Counted from the first letter of the stretch, positions 40,254 through 49,157 are shown. The stretch: DNA of 64,000 nt from Bacillus sp. A301a_S52 (GCA_024701455.1 JABXYP010000001.1:624001-688000); one strand, 5' to 3'. Numbers and translations are program-made. Notes: generated from the letters alone by a model not told the origin.

Positions 40254-40340
40254 AAAAATGGATAAGTAGTATGTATTCTTTAAAAGACCGGTCTTTGCTT
40301 GACGGCTGATCTTAACACACTTTGAAAAAGAGGGAAAACG

Positions 40341-41270
40341 ATGACTAATATGACGATATATAACGAATTAACAGCTATATGTGGGGAAAATAACGTCTTT
40401 ATAGATGAACCAATGTCAAACCATACATTAACAAAGATTGGTGGAAAAGCAGATATATTTGTGACACCACAAACGTATGACCAAGTAGCAGAAGTTGTCC
40501 GGATTAAAGCTAGCTATAATTTGCCGTTTATGCTCCTAGGGAACGGGTCTAATATGATCGTGAAAGATGGTGGCATACGGGGATTAGTGATGTATATGTC
40601 CCATTTAACAGATGTGCGTGTAGAGGGAACTCAGCTGATTGCTCAAGGGGGAGCTGGTATTATTCATGCTGCCCAAATAGCTCTCGAACACAATTTGACA
40701 GGCCTTGAATTTGCTTGTGGTATCCCTGGATCAATAGGCGGGGCGATGGTCATGAATGCAGGCGCATATGGAGGAGAAGTTAAGGATGTAATTGATCATG
40801 TGAAGGTCGCTACACCTACAGGTGAATTACTCACACTTAACAAGAATGACTTAGCCTTGGACTATCGCACAAGCATCATTGGAAAAAAGCATTATATTGT
40901 ATTAGAGGCTGTATTTAAATTGAAGAAAGGGGACGCCGCAGAGATTAAAGAAAAAATGGCTGACCTTACTTATCGCAGAGAATCTAAGCAGCCACTGGAG
41001 TACCCATCTGTAGGGAGCGTTTTTAAACGTCCCCCGGGTTATTATGCGGGAAAGCTCATTCAAGATAGTGGGTTACAGGGAAAAGGTGTCGGCGGCGCGG
41101 AAGTATCGACTAAGCATGCTGGTTTTATTGTGAATAAAAATAATGCAACAGCATCAGATTACATTGCGACAATTGAAATGGTCCGTGAGACGGTAAAACA
41201 AACATTTGGTGTAGAGTTAGAATTGGAGGCAAAAATAGTAGGAGAGGATTTATCCGAGACAGCGGATTAA
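40341..41270 (+). CDS. murB: UDP-N-acetylenolpyruvoylglucosamine reductase
   Basis: A 309-residue FAD enzyme that makes UDP-MurNAc for peptidoglycan. FAD-binding motifs LLGNGSNMIVKDGG and GIPGSIGGAMVMNAGAYGG are clear; YPSVGSVFKRP carries the catalytic serine and marks the type II enzyme. AAAGAGGG precedes ATG 40341 (a second ATG is three codons later). It stands alone, outside any mur or division cluster. No clear terminator before the repeat and IS that follow. Confidence 0.96.
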   Translation: MTNMTIYNELTAICGENNVFIDEPMSNHTLTKIGGKADIFVTPQTYDQVAEVVRIKASYNLPFMLLGNGSNMIVKDGGIRGLVMYMSHLTDVRVEGTQLIAQGGAGIIHAAQIALEHNLTGLEFACGIPGSIGGAMVMNAGAYGGEVKDVIDHVKVATPTGELLTLNKNDLALDYRTSIIGKKHYIVLEAVFKLKKGDAAEIKEKMADLTYRRESKQPLEYPSVGSVFKRPPGYYAGKLIQDSGLQGKGVGGAEVSTKHAGFIVNKNNATASDYIATIEMVRETVKQTFGVELELEAKIVGEDLSETAD

Positions 41271-41378
41271 ACTAGAGTAACTAGCGTAATGGTGTTCTCG
41301 TCGCAAATGGTGAAGCGATGTATGTTCAGTTGCTTAGGACATGCCTAGCTGATAAACTCTTTATATATAAGGAAGTAT

Positions 41379-41430
41379 TTATCCCACTCTTAAGGGGCAG
41401 TAAAACCCCCACCTCAAAACTTATGAAGAT
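41379..41430 (+). repeat. Left half of a palindromic repeat split by the IS element
   Basis: CTCTTAAGGGGCAGTAAAAC then CCCCACCTCAAAACTT pairs with the right half at 42668-42705 (AAGTTTAGGTGGGG, AACTGCCCCTAA). The IS is in the loop. The last three bases, GAT, are the target-site copy. Confidence 0.8.
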
Positions 41431-41507
41431 TGGATAGGCTACACTGAGTTGGACAATAAAAATAAGGGCTAGTAGAATAACATATAATGAGTGAGGAGCG
41501 AACTACT

Positions 41508-41789
41508 ATGTCCAAAAAAAGAAGAACGTTTACCACAGAATTTAAAAAGCAAGTGGTGGCTTTATATGAAGGAGGAAAAAGTCGTCAAGATATTGTCCGG
41601 GAATATGAATTAACTCCGTCTGCTTTAGACAGATGGATTACTCAGTTTCAACAGTCTGGTTCCTTCAAAGAGAAAGACAATCGAACGCCAGAGGAACAAG
41701 AATTGATTGAGTTAAGAAAAAGAAATAAACAGCTAGAAATGGAAGTCGATATTTTAAAGCAAGCCGCGCTGATCATGGGACAAAAATAG
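41508..41789 (+). CDS. IS3-family OrfA (DNA-binding subunit)
   Basis: A 93-residue HTH_Tnp_1-type protein: FTTEFKKQVVALYEGGKSR and LTPSALDRWITQFQQ form the helix-turn-helix, followed by a leucine-zipper-like coil (ELIELRKRNKQLEMEVDILK). ATG 41508 is used because GAGGAG lies 9 bases upstream; the frame is open seven codons earlier. The stop (41787-41789) overlaps the orfB frame, and CAAAAAT at 41781-41787 is a plausible -1 frameshift site. Confidence 0.9.
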   Translation: MSKKRRTFTTEFKKQVVALYEGGKSRQDIVREYELTPSALDRWITQFQQSGSFKEKDNRTPEEQELIELRKRNKQLEMEVDILKQAALIMGQK

Positions 41790-41830
41790 AAGTCATTAAG
41801 AAAAATCGACAACACTATTCGGTATCAGCA

Positions 41831-42649
41831 ATGTGCGAAGTCCTACAAATAGGTCGAAGTACTTTTTATTATGAGACAGAAATAGGTGCTCAAAAGGAAC
41901 AAGAAAAGGATAAAGAAGAACAAGAATTAAAAGAAAAAATACTAAAAATCTTTAACGAAAACCGTAAAGTATATGGAACTCGCAAAATAAAACGAGAGCT
42001 TTTAAAAGCAGGTCACAAGGTTTCCAGACGTCGCATAGCTAGATTGATGAAAGAGCTCGGAATCCAATCGAAGTATGCCCAACCTTCCTACAAACCAATG
42101 AGCTCTCAACCAAATGAAGACGCCGTTCGAAACGTATTAGATCAGGAATTCCAAGTAAATGAGGAGATGTCCGTACTGGTTAGTGATTTAACGTACGTCA
42201 AAGTAGGACATTATTGGAACTACGTCTGTTTTTTAATTGATTTATATAATCGGGAAATAGTTGGTTATAGCGTTGGAAAACGCAAAGACGCAGCTTTAGT
42301 TCAACGCGCCTTCGCAACGGTTAATCGCCCATTAGAGAATGTGAAATTATTTCATACAGATCGCGGATCTGAGTTTAAAAACGTCGCTATTGATGAATTA
42401 TTAAGTGAAAATGAGATTGAACGTTCATTGAGCCACAAAGGAAACCCTTATGATAATGCGGTGGCGGAAGCAGTATTTAAGATTCTGAAAACAGAACTCA
42501 TCAATGGAGAGCATTTCCACTCCCTTAATCACCTGGAACTTGACCTTTTTGATTATATCAATTGGTACAATAATATCCGTTCGCACAGTACGCTTGAATA
42601 TCAAAGTCCAGTAAGCTATCGAAACTTATCCCTTAAAAAAATTGTTTGA
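41831..42649 (+). CDS. IS3-family OrfB transposase (DDE)
   Basis: A 272-residue catalytic part with an HTH_21 region (NRKVYGTRKIKRELLKAGH) and an rve integrase core: catalytic Asp in LVSDLTYVKVG, Asp in LFHTDRGSEF and Glu in NAVAEAVFKILKTE, with the DNPYDNA-like KGNPYDNA motif. ATG 41831 is the first in the frame, but the frame is open upstream past 41777 in the -1 phase relative to orfA. The working transposase is therefore probably an OrfAB fusion made by frameshifting. No internal stops. Confidence 0.9.
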   Translation: MCEVLQIGRSTFYYETEIGAQKEQEKDKEEQELKEKILKIFNENRKVYGTRKIKRELLKAGHKVSRRRIARLMKELGIQSKYAQPSYKPMSSQPNEDAVRNVLDQEFQVNEEMSVLVSDLTYVKVGHYWNYVCFLIDLYNREIVGYSVGKRKDAALVQRAFATVNRPLENVKLFHTDRGSEFKNVAIDELLSENEIERSLSHKGNPYDNAVAEAVFKILKTELINGEHFHSLNHLELDLFDYINWYNNIRSHSTLEYQSPVSYRNLSLKKIV

Positions 42650-42667
42650 TTTAGTGTTGACATACCA

Positions 42668-42775
42668 GATCGGAAAGTTTAGGTGGGGATAAACTGCCCC
42701 TAAAGGTCCGATAAGTTAAACTAACAATCAGTAGGAGAAGAACGAAAACGCTAACTGATTGAAGGTGTGTTTTAT
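42668..42775 (+). repeat. Right half of the split palindrome plus hairpin-repeat tail
   Basis: AAGTTTAGGTGGGG and AACTGCCCCTAA complete the palindrome begun at 41379. They are followed by CAATCAGTAGGAGAAGAACG, CTAACTGATTGAAGG and TTTTAT, the tail shared with the other intergenic repeats. Confidence 0.8.
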
Positions 42776-42798
42776 ATAGCCGAAAGGATGGGTCCAGA

Positions 42799-43155
42799 AT
42801 GAAAGTGGCGAACTCAAAATCTCTTACTGACTACGCTCAGTTATTTAAGCTATTGAATGACGAGAATCGCTTGAAAATCCTTTTGTATTTAAATGAAAAA
42901 GAATTATGTGTTTGTAACATCATCGATTTGTTAGACATGAGTCAGCCGGCAGTAAGCCAGCATTTAAAACGTCTAAGGGACGCCTCATTAATAAAAATGC
43001 GAAGTCACGGTCAATGGAAGTTTTACAGCTTAAATGAAAAAGGGCCACATAGTGAATTTGTTAAAAAGATTCTTGCTGAACTCCCTTCTGCCCGTGAGGA
43101 AGTGGAGGCTTTAAATTCGAATGGGAAGCTAGTTATCTGTACGACTGCAAAATAG
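42799..43155 (+). CDS. ArsR-family metalloregulator
   Basis: A 118-residue ArsR/SmtB winged-helix repressor. ELCVCNIIDLLDMSQPAVSQH contains the ELCVC motif of the arsenic/cadmium-type sensing helix and the recognition helix; a further Cys is near the C terminus (LVICTTAK). Such proteins leave DNA when they bind As(III), Cd(II) or similar. The ribosome-binding site is weak (AAGGATG). No resistance gene is adjacent, possibly because the locus was rearranged by the neighbouring IS. Confidence 0.87.
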   Translation: MKVANSKSLTDYAQLFKLLNDENRLKILLYLNEKELCVCNIIDLLDMSQPAVSQHLKRLRDASLIKMRSHGQWKFYSLNEKGPHSEFVKKILAELPSAREEVEALNSNGKLVICTTAK

Positions 43156-43213
43156 GAAAATCTCTACTAAAGAAAAACAATTATGCGTAATAGTACGAAA
43201 CCAGACTATTTAT

Positions 43214-43320
43214 GACAGATAAGCGTCCGTAAAAATCCTGGCTCTAAATAGAGAGGAGGGGTAACTCTATTTAGTCGGGAGCTAACGGCCGCTCATGTCC
43301 TGATTGAAGGTTCGTTTTAT
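43214..43320 (+). repeat. Intergenic hairpin repeat, short form
   Basis: Arms AGCGTCCGTAAA...CTAAATAGAG and CTCTATTTAGTCGGGAGC... TAACGGCCGCT pair over about 30 bp. The tail is ATGTCCTGATTGAAGG and TTCGTTTTAT. This is the clearest short copy, 107 bp. Confidence 0.85.
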
Positions 43321-43378
43321 CTGTTGAGCAGTTGAGCCCCATTCTAATGCTGTTAAATGTGTCAAACACATTCCTAAA

Positions 43379-43425
43379 AAGGGTCTATTTAATGACAGAT
43401 TCTGTCACTAAATAGATCTTTTTTA
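43379..43425. terminator. Bidirectional terminator between arsR and the GNAT gene
   Basis: GGTCTATTTAATGACAGA pairs with TCTGTCACTAAATAGATC; T runs lie on both sides. Confidence 0.75.
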
Positions 43426-43881
43426 GTGTGTATTACGGTATAAAGCCCAATAGATCATCTGGTGTTCTTCTTTTAATTTTATCATACTAACCCTTTTTAA
43501 CACGTTAATGGAAGCTTGATTATCATGACGACACTGTGCGGTAATTTCACTTACTTTTTTAGTTCGAAATGCCCAATTAATTAACATGTTTAAGGCTTCT
43601 GTAGCAAATCCTCTGCCTTGCTGAGAAGGGATAATGCCATAACCTACTTCAACTGTTTTTTGATCATCTGGCTTACCTTTAAAGCCTATATCTCCTATAA
43701 TGTGGGAGGTTTCTTTAGAAATGATGAGCCAAGGGCCCCAACCGTAGGCTTCTTTGTCTCGTGCAAGAGCTTCTAAATGGGCTTGAATGTGAGGGAAGGA
43801 ATGATAATTGCTTTTTTCCATGAATGAAATAAGATCAGGTGAACAAGCAAATAGTTTAAGTCTTGCGCTAGATAATACCAT
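43423..43881 (-). CDS. GNAT-family N-acetyltransferase
   Basis: A 152-residue RimJ/RimL-like acetyltransferase. The acetyl-CoA loop is in VGYGIIPSQQGRGFATEALN, and ECRHDN-type AQCRHDNQASINVLKRV is the usual C-terminal motif. Substrate unknown. It sits alone between arsR and the ferritin-like gene, with GGAGGG just before its ATG and a shared terminator. Confidence 0.88.
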   Translation of the reverse strand: MVLSSARLKLFACSPDLISFMEKSNYHSFPHIQAHLEALARDKEAYGWGPWLIISKETSHIIGDIGFKGKPDDQKTVEVGYGIIPSQQGRGFATEALNMLINWAFRTKKVSEITAQCRHDNQASINVLKRVSMIKLKEEHQMIYWALYRNTH

Positions 43882-44083
43882 TGCCAGCCCTCCTTTCTCT
43901 TTTCACCGTAACATACATAAGAGAAGAATAGAAACTCTAGGATGAACTAGTAGGAGTGGAGAGCAAAGGTATTGAGTCGGAAGATAACGCAACTTTAGGA
44001 GCTAGTGAAAACAAAATAGAGTCATTTAAACTTCTCCAAAATAATACTGAAATCAACGCACTTAAATAGTGGAAAGGTCTCTA

Positions 44084-44117
44084 TTAAAACATCCCGCCTT
44101 TCAGAAAAGACGAGATG
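44084..44117 (-). terminator. Terminator of the ferritin-like gene
   Basis: CATCTCGTCTTT pairs with AAAGGCGGGATG on the minus strand, followed by TTTTAAT. Confidence 0.7.
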
Positions 44118-44130
44118 AATTTTCTAATTA

Positions 44131-44562
44131 TTAGAGTCGTGGATCGTCAAGCAACCGTTCCATTTCTTCTTTATGCAGGGTTTCGTCTGCAATGAAATCG
44201 TCTAACTTGACAACGAGCTCTGTTAAACCGAGAGCTTCAGCTTGTTCCTTCCGTTGTTCATAACGCTCAATCGTTTCTTTCTCGGCTTTATGGGCTTCTT
44301 CTAACATATCTTTTACATCAGTCAGCTGTTTTACATTAGCTGGCGTTGTTGTAGGCTGTCCTCCCAACGTCTTAATCTTTTCAGAAAGATAGAGAGCGTG
44401 CCCCGTTTCGTCTTTTACTTCCCCTTCAAAAAAAGGCTTTAAAACCTGGCGATAAAGGCCAGACACAACAGCGGCGTTGTAAGTGTACATAATAACTGCG
44501 GCATATTCATTAGCAAGGTCTTCGTTTAGGCCGGCAATGAGCTCTTTCATTTTTGCATCCAT
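44131..44562 (-). CDS. Ferritin-like domain protein
   Basis: A 143-residue four-helix-bundle protein of the ferritin/bacterioferritin class. Metal ligands are visible as E19 in ANEYAAVIMY, then EGEVKDETGHALYL (E..H pair) and the C-terminal ADETLHKEEM. It probably stores iron or detoxifies peroxide in the cytosol. AGGATGA lies before the ATG. No Fur or PerR-like box is evident upstream. Length is a little short for a cage-forming bacterioferritin, so the oligomeric state is open. Confidence 0.8.
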   Translation of the reverse strand: MDAKMKELIAGLNEDLANEYAAVIMYTYNAAVVSGLYRQVLKPFFEGEVKDETGHALYLSEKIKTLGGQPTTTPANVKQLTDVKDMLEEAHKAEKETIERYEQRKEQAEALGLTELVVKLDDFIADETLHKEEMERLLDDPRL

Positions 44563-44671
44563 TACTCGTCATCCTTTCGTACGTTAATATTTTTGAGCTA
44601 GTACTTTATTTCCACAATCAGCAAAAAAATAAACCCTTTATCGTATAGTTCAAATCGTTGTCACAATTTAA

Positions 44672-44814
44672 AGAAATAAGCGTCCGTAATACCTCCCGGT
44701 TAAAAATAAAGAGGAGAGATAAAGTTATTTAGGTGGGAGCTTCTGTCTTGAACCACTCAACTGCCAATCAGTGGGAGAAGAGGGAAACGCCAACTGATTG
44801 AAGAGTCGTTTTAT
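44672..44814 (+). repeat. Intergenic hairpin repeat, long form with damaged second arm
   Basis: Left arm AAGCGTCCGTAATACCTCCC is intact, but the right arm is changed after GGTGGGAGC. The tail has CAATCAGTGGGAGAAGAGGG, AACTGATTGAAGAGTCG and TTTTAT. The rest of the gap, 44815-45199, shows no gene. Confidence 0.75.
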
Positions 44815-45199
44815 GAAAGGGGATAAGGTGGACCTGGCGGGCTAAACCTGAGCCATGTGTCACTTAATTGAAAGCGTGAAAACGAGAGAAGCCTATTAAA
44901 AAGTGCATTAATGAGCGCGCTGAAAACATTAAACGCTGACAAAAACACTCAAACTCATTACGTATCAGCCTTTTACTAACTAATTACTATGTCATAAGGT
45001 AGTGAGACAAAAAAATAGAGTTAGAAGCACGTCTTGATAGTGTGCCAGTATGGAGTGGAGTGTGTTTAGAAGAAAGCATTCAAGGGCCGTAGCTTAGCTG
45101 TATCTCGTTGGCTATTTTAAACAGTTGATGACTGTGAAATTATTTCGTCTTCTTTGAGGGTGTCTAACATAAAGTGTAACAAAAGGTGGTGGACATCTT

Positions 45200-45715
45200 G
45201 TGGCGATCTTATCCAGTGTATTTTTAGTTTTTTTCATTGCGTTAGACGGTTTTATATGGGGCTGGCTTATCGGTTATCGCCGCCATTACTTTCCACTTGC
45301 TCATTTTCTTCTTTTATCTATTGGTACGGGAGTTGTCTTATGGATTTTTTATCACGTTGGTCAAGCATTAGATGAGGTAATCCCCTTTTATGTATTTAAT
45401 AAAATATCTGGTGTGTTTCTTCTCATTTTAAGTGTCTATCATTTAATTGACACGAAAGGGATTTTCAAAAAAGCAGTTGCGTTGAAGCTGTTTATTATCA
45501 TTAATATCGATAATATCGGAATAGGCTTATTGGCAGGCTTTGACACAGCAGGGCGGTATTTTCCCTTTATTGCTGGAGGGATATTCGCATTATTTTTTTT
45601 ACTCGGCCTTTATGTGGCTTATAGTACTTCTATGTACAAATTCCAGCAGTACGGAACACTTTTACCGTTTTGTATCTTATTCAGTATGGGGTTTTTTAAA
45701 TTGTTTTTAAGTTGA
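45200..45715 (+). CDS. MntP/YtaF-like membrane protein
   Basis: A 171-residue protein with about six hydrophobic segments. ALDGFIWGWLIGYR near the N terminus and IINIDNIGIGLLAGFD near residue 100 resemble the paired Asp-containing helices of the MntP/YtaF superfamily (manganese exporters and a sporulation membrane protein). The start is a GTG with AAGGTGG upstream. The function, Mn efflux or otherwise, is inferred from these motifs alone. It stands alone between repeats. Confidence 0.6.
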   Translation: MAILSSVFLVFFIALDGFIWGWLIGYRRHYFPLAHFLLLSIGTGVVLWIFYHVGQALDEVIPFYVFNKISGVFLLILSVYHLIDTKGIFKKAVALKLFIIINIDNIGIGLLAGFDTAGRYFPFIAGGIFALFFLLGLYVAYSTSMYKFQQYGTLLPFCILFSMGFFKLFLS

Positions 45716-45863
45716 ACTAATGTCACCCATACCTAAATTGATCACCGGCTACAGATGGTCGCTTTTTCGTGGGAGCCTTCTGAATTCATTGTCTTTCGCT
45801 CACTTCAGCTCTTTTTTAATCAAACATGTGATCGAGACGATTAATCCTGTTCATTTGTTATCT

Positions 45864-45936
45864 CCTGATTAAAGGTTCATTTTATCCCCCTCTTAAGGAG
45901 CAGTAAAAATCTCACTGATTGAAGCTTAGCTTTATA
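45864..45936 (+). repeat. Fragmentary intergenic repeat
   Basis: CCTGATTAAAGGTTCATTTT matches the short-form tail; directly after comes CCCCCTCTTAAGGAGCAGTA, as in the IS-split palindrome at 41379, then CACTGATTGAAGC and TTTAT. Two repeat types are thus joined here. Confidence 0.7.
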
Positions 45937-46015
45937 TAAACATTTACGTGTGACATTCAGTTAAACTAAATCTAAATAAGTGTGGGTCAATCTAATTATT
46001 TTTGGTATCATGAAT

Positions 46016-46069
46016 TAAAAAATGTCCCTTCAGTTGTTTGGCTTAGGCTTATCAACTGAAGGGATCATT
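46016..46069 (-). terminator. Terminator of azoR
   Basis: CCCTTCAGTTG pairs with CAACTGAAGGG over a 20-base loop; a TTTTTT run follows on the minus strand. Confidence 0.8.
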
Positions 46070-46095
46070 TAATTTGATCAGTTATTATGATGATA

Positions 46096-46722
46096 CTAGA
46101 ACTGTTTTGCTAGTTCAGCAGCCTTTTGTATGCCTTCTTCTACGATGCTTTCAGCTTTATCAGGGAATTGGTTATGTCCTTCTACAATCACTGTTTCGAT
46201 ATTGGAAACACCCCAGAATTGAAGCATACCTGAAATGAAGTTGACAGCCATTTCATTGGCAGCAGCAGGGCCTTCAGAGTAAACGCCACCGCGAGCATTT
46301 AGCAAGGCAACTTTCTTGTCAGTTAGTAACCCAACAGGTCCTTGCTCAGTGTATTTAAATGTTTTACCTGCTTGTGCCAAGTAGTCCATATAAGTATGAA
46401 GCACGGCTGGAACGGTGAAGTTCCAAAGTGGAAAAGCGAATACCACTTTATCAGCTTCAAGGAACTGGTTTAAATAGCTTGTTACGAGGTCAGTAGCTTC
46501 TTTCTCAGCATCTGTTAATTCCATGCCTTGAGCTAGTTTGAACATACCATTAATTTTATCAGTATCATAGTATGGGAGATTTTCTTTGAATAAGTCTAGT
46601 TCTGTTATTGTATCCTCAGGGTGAGCTAGTTTGTAGCTTTCTACAAAAGAATTGTAAAGTTTAACACTGATTGCTTGATCAGCTGGTCGAGAGTTCGCTT
46701 TGATAAATAATACGTTTGCCAT
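46096..46722 (-). CDS. azoR: FMN-dependent NADH-azoreductase
   Basis: A 208-residue flavodoxin-fold enzyme that reduces quinones and azo compounds with NADH. FIKANSRPADQAISVKLY near the N terminus binds FMN phosphate; FPLWNFTVPAVLHTYMDY and LNARGGVYSEGPAA are typical. GGAGGAA precedes the ATG. A near-consensus promoter is about 145 bases upstream. It probably protects against quinone or thiol stress. Confidence 0.95.
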   Translation of the reverse strand: MANVLFIKANSRPADQAISVKLYNSFVESYKLAHPEDTITELDLFKENLPYYDTDKINGMFKLAQGMELTDAEKEATDLVTSYLNQFLEADKVVFAFPLWNFTVPAVLHTYMDYLAQAGKTFKYTEQGPVGLLTDKKVALLNARGGVYSEGPAAANEMAVNFISGMLQFWGVSNIETVIVEGHNQFPDKAESIVEEGIQKAAELAKQF

Positions 46723-46864
46723 ATTCGTTTCCTCCGGTTTTTAAAAATTTAGATTATGAAGCAACATGTGAGCTGACAATGTCAACTACATAAATTTTAC
46801 GCATAATAGCATTTAACGTGGTACTTGCTTAAATCATAAAAAAAATAGTTGCTTACTAAAAGAA

Positions 46865-46893
46865 AGTATACACAACTCCTTATTGATTGTCAA
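46865..46893 (-). promoter_or_regulatory. azoR promoter
   Basis: On the minus strand TTGACA (46893-46888), a 17-base spacer and TATACT (46870-46865). The leader to azoR is about 140 bases, in which I see no conserved riboswitch. The rest of 46894-47032 shows no gene. Confidence 0.75.
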
Positions 46894-47032
46894 AGTATAT
46901 GTTGAATAAATTTTATTAGTCTGTATGAATAGCTAAAAGGCACTATGTAAGTGATGGTTATTTAGAGAATCACTAATCATGGTTAGCTGTTATATCAGAT
47001 AGTCAGCTGCTAAATCGATATATAATATAACA

Positions 47033-47500
47033 TTACATTAGTAGGGCAGAAAAAATAACAGCCAACCCAATAAGAAAGAGAAGTCCTTCACTCCACGTAC
47101 CTGTTTTATAAATGCCTATTTGTGAACGTTTCTTGGAAAAAGGATAGATTAGCGGAATACCACCAACCGAAAAGAAATCGGCAACAATATGCAAAATTGC
47201 TCCTGTAAACATTGCTTGTAAAAAGACATGAGGGAAGTGAAAAAGACCGGCAACTAACAAAATTAAAATCAGACCGGAGTGAGTGAGACCGCGGTGTCCG
47301 AATAAACTATTTATCACGGTTGAAATGATAGGAATTCGTCGTCCGAGCCATGAACGACTTTCGTCGATATCGGGTAAAACCGAGCCGATAACCAACCCAG
47401 ATAATGCTATTGTAGAATCAAGGGGGATGGTGACCGGTAAAACGTCACCCACGAGAATGATAGTTGCTAGGGATGTGGTGATATGTGTATAGTATCTCAT
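47033..47500 (-). CDS. YdjM-like metal-dependent membrane hydrolase
   Basis: A 155-residue membrane protein of the YdjM/DUF457 type. The conserved polar residues are in SVLPDIDESRSWLGRR, FGHRGLTHSGLILI and LHIVADFFSVGGI, giving the H/D pattern thought to bind a metal at the membrane face. AAAGGAG precedes the ATG. Members are often LexA-linked, but no LexA box is obvious here. Function unknown beyond the family name. Confidence 0.8.
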   Translation of the reverse strand: MRYYTHITTSLATIILVGDVLPVTIPLDSTIALSGLVIGSVLPDIDESRSWLGRRIPIISTVINSLFGHRGLTHSGLILILLVAGLFHFPHVFLQAMFTGAILHIVADFFSVGGIPLIYPFSKKRSQIGIYKTGTWSEGLLFLIGLAVIFSALLM

Positions 47501-47675
47501 TTAAATTCTCCTTTAAAAAATACTTCAAGGTGTCCACATTATAGATTACCAGCTATGATGCCATTGGCATAGTGAAACCTTTTAGGGACATGCGGATCTT
47601 GAAAGGTTTTAGATAAGGCGTGTCTGGTTATGTAATACGTAAGGTTTCGTCACTTGAAGTAGGAGGGAATGATGA

Positions 47676-49091
47676 ATGGCACTATCACCAGAAGTTGTAG
47701 GCTTTAGTTTTATTATTCTTGGGATCTTGTTGCTTATAGGAAAATGGCTTAGAGTTTTTACACCTTTTTTTCAAAGGTTTTTTATTCCTAGTTCGATGAT
47801 CGCTGGATTACTTGGGTTGCTGCTCGGCCCAGAAGTAATGGGGTTAACTGGTGTGCATTTCTTTGATAACGGAGGGGTGTTCCCAGAAGCCATGATAGAG
47901 GTGTGGAGTACGCTGCCTGACTTACTTATTAATGTTATTTTTGCTTCATTATTTTTGGGAATGACCTTACCGTCAGTGAAGAAAATGTGGAAAATATCAG
48001 GTCCCCAAATTACGTTTGCTCACGTAATTTCGTGGGGGCAATATGTGGTAGGTATGACCTTGGCTTTAGTGCTTTTAACGCCATTGTTTGGCATGAACCC
48101 TGCAGCTGGAGCCCTGCTTGAAATCAGTTTTGTGGGTGGACATGGGACAGCTGCGGGGTTGGCAGAGACCTTTGAAGGTGTTGGCTTTGAAGAGGGGCGA
48201 GATCTAGCTATTGGTTTAGCAACAATAGGGGTATTAAGCGGTGTTTTTATTGGGATGATTCTCATTAATTGGGGAGCTCGGCGTGGTAAAACAAAGGTTT
48301 TAAATAAACCCTCAGATATATCTGAGGAACGGAAACGCGGATTGATCACTAAAGAAAATCAAGATGATGAACCAGCAGGGAAAAAAACAACCCACTCAGA
48401 ATTTATCGAAACACTCACCGTCCATTTAGGCTATATTGGAGTATCAATAGCCATTGGCTATGTGTTGCTTGAAGGACTAATCCTGATAGAGGAAGCATTA
48501 TGGATTGATAATATTGAGATAGTGACCCATCTCCCTCTTTTTCCGTTAGCAATGATTGGGGCTGTGATCGTCCAATTGCTGTTAGATAAATATGTGTCGT
48601 ATAACGTCGTAGATAGGGGAGTAGTTAATCGGATACAAGGGTTGGCACTTGATTTACTAATCGCTTCTGCTATTGCGACTCTATCATTGAGTGTCATTGG
48701 GGAGTATATCTGGCCTTTCGTACTAATGACGCTATTTGCCATTGGATGGAATTTATTTTCCTTTTTAGTCATTGCTCCTCGGATTATGCCAGATTATTGG
48801 TTTGAACGAGGAATCGGCGATTTAGGACAAGCCATGGGTATGTCAGCAGCAGGTCTATTACTTATCAAATTAGCTGATCCTGACACAAAATCTCCTGCAA
48901 AGGAAGGTTTTAGTTATAAGCAGCTGCTTCTTGATATTTTTGTCGGAGGTGGGCTAGTAACAGCCGCATCTGTCCCACTTATTGTCGCCGTTGGGCCTGT
49001 TCCAACTCTTATCGTAGCAGCTGTTATCATGACGGGGTGGTTAATACTAGGATTGTTTTACTTCGGGAGGAAGCAAACTGATCCTAAATGA
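47676..49091 (+). CDS. Sodium:glutamate symporter family protein (GltS/ESS)
   Basis: A 471-residue polytopic membrane protein. GALLEISFVGGHGTAAGLAE in the first half and IGDLGQAMGMSAAGLLLIK in the second form the inverted-repeat re-entrant loops of the ESS family, which imports glutamate with sodium. A charged cytoplasmic linker lies near 205-250. GTAGGAGGG precedes the ATG. Substrate is inferred from family; other organic acids are possible. Single gene followed by a hairpin. Confidence 0.87.
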   Translation: MALSPEVVGFSFIILGILLLIGKWLRVFTPFFQRFFIPSSMIAGLLGLLLGPEVMGLTGVHFFDNGGVFPEAMIEVWSTLPDLLINVIFASLFLGMTLPSVKKMWKISGPQITFAHVISWGQYVVGMTLALVLLTPLFGMNPAAGALLEISFVGGHGTAAGLAETFEGVGFEEGRDLAIGLATIGVLSGVFIGMILINWGARRGKTKVLNKPSDISEERKRGLITKENQDDEPAGKKTTHSEFIETLTVHLGYIGVSIAIGYVLLEGLILIEEALWIDNIEIVTHLPLFPLAMIGAVIVQLLLDKYVSYNVVDRGVVNRIQGLALDLLIASAIATLSLSVIGEYIWPFVLMTLFAIGWNLFSFLVIAPRIMPDYWFERGIGDLGQAMGMSAAGLLLIKLADPDTKSPAKEGFSYKQLLLDIFVGGGLVTAASVPLIVAVGPVPTLIVAAVIMTGWLILGLFYFGRKQTDPK

Positions 49092-49157
49092 TACAAGGAA
49101 ATAGGACGCGTGAAAATAAAGTTCAGTTCCTTATCTATCACTGATAGAAAGTGGAAT

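Larger units (their letters stand above)
41431..42667 (+). mobile_element. Complete IS3-family insertion sequence, 1237 bp
   Basis: It starts TGGATAGGCTACACTGAG and ends in ...ACCA; the left end and the inverted right end (TGGTATGTCAACACTAAA) share imperfect terminal repeats that continue inwards through ACAAT and AAGGG. It begins TG and ends CA as IS3-family elements do, and is flanked by a 3-bp direct repeat GAT (41428-41430 and 42668-42670). It carries orfA and orfB with an intact DDE site, so it may be active. Confidence 0.9.

Noticed and set aside
43391..43412. TGACAGATTCTGTCA as another regulatory palindrome
   Set aside because: Its spacer is 5 bases and it is part of the stem of a bidirectional terminator between convergent genes.
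45154..45375. 73-codon open frame overlapping the MntP/YtaF-like gene
   Set aside because: It is an off-frame shadow of the membrane protein gene starting at 45200, which has the better ribosome-binding site and family motifs.
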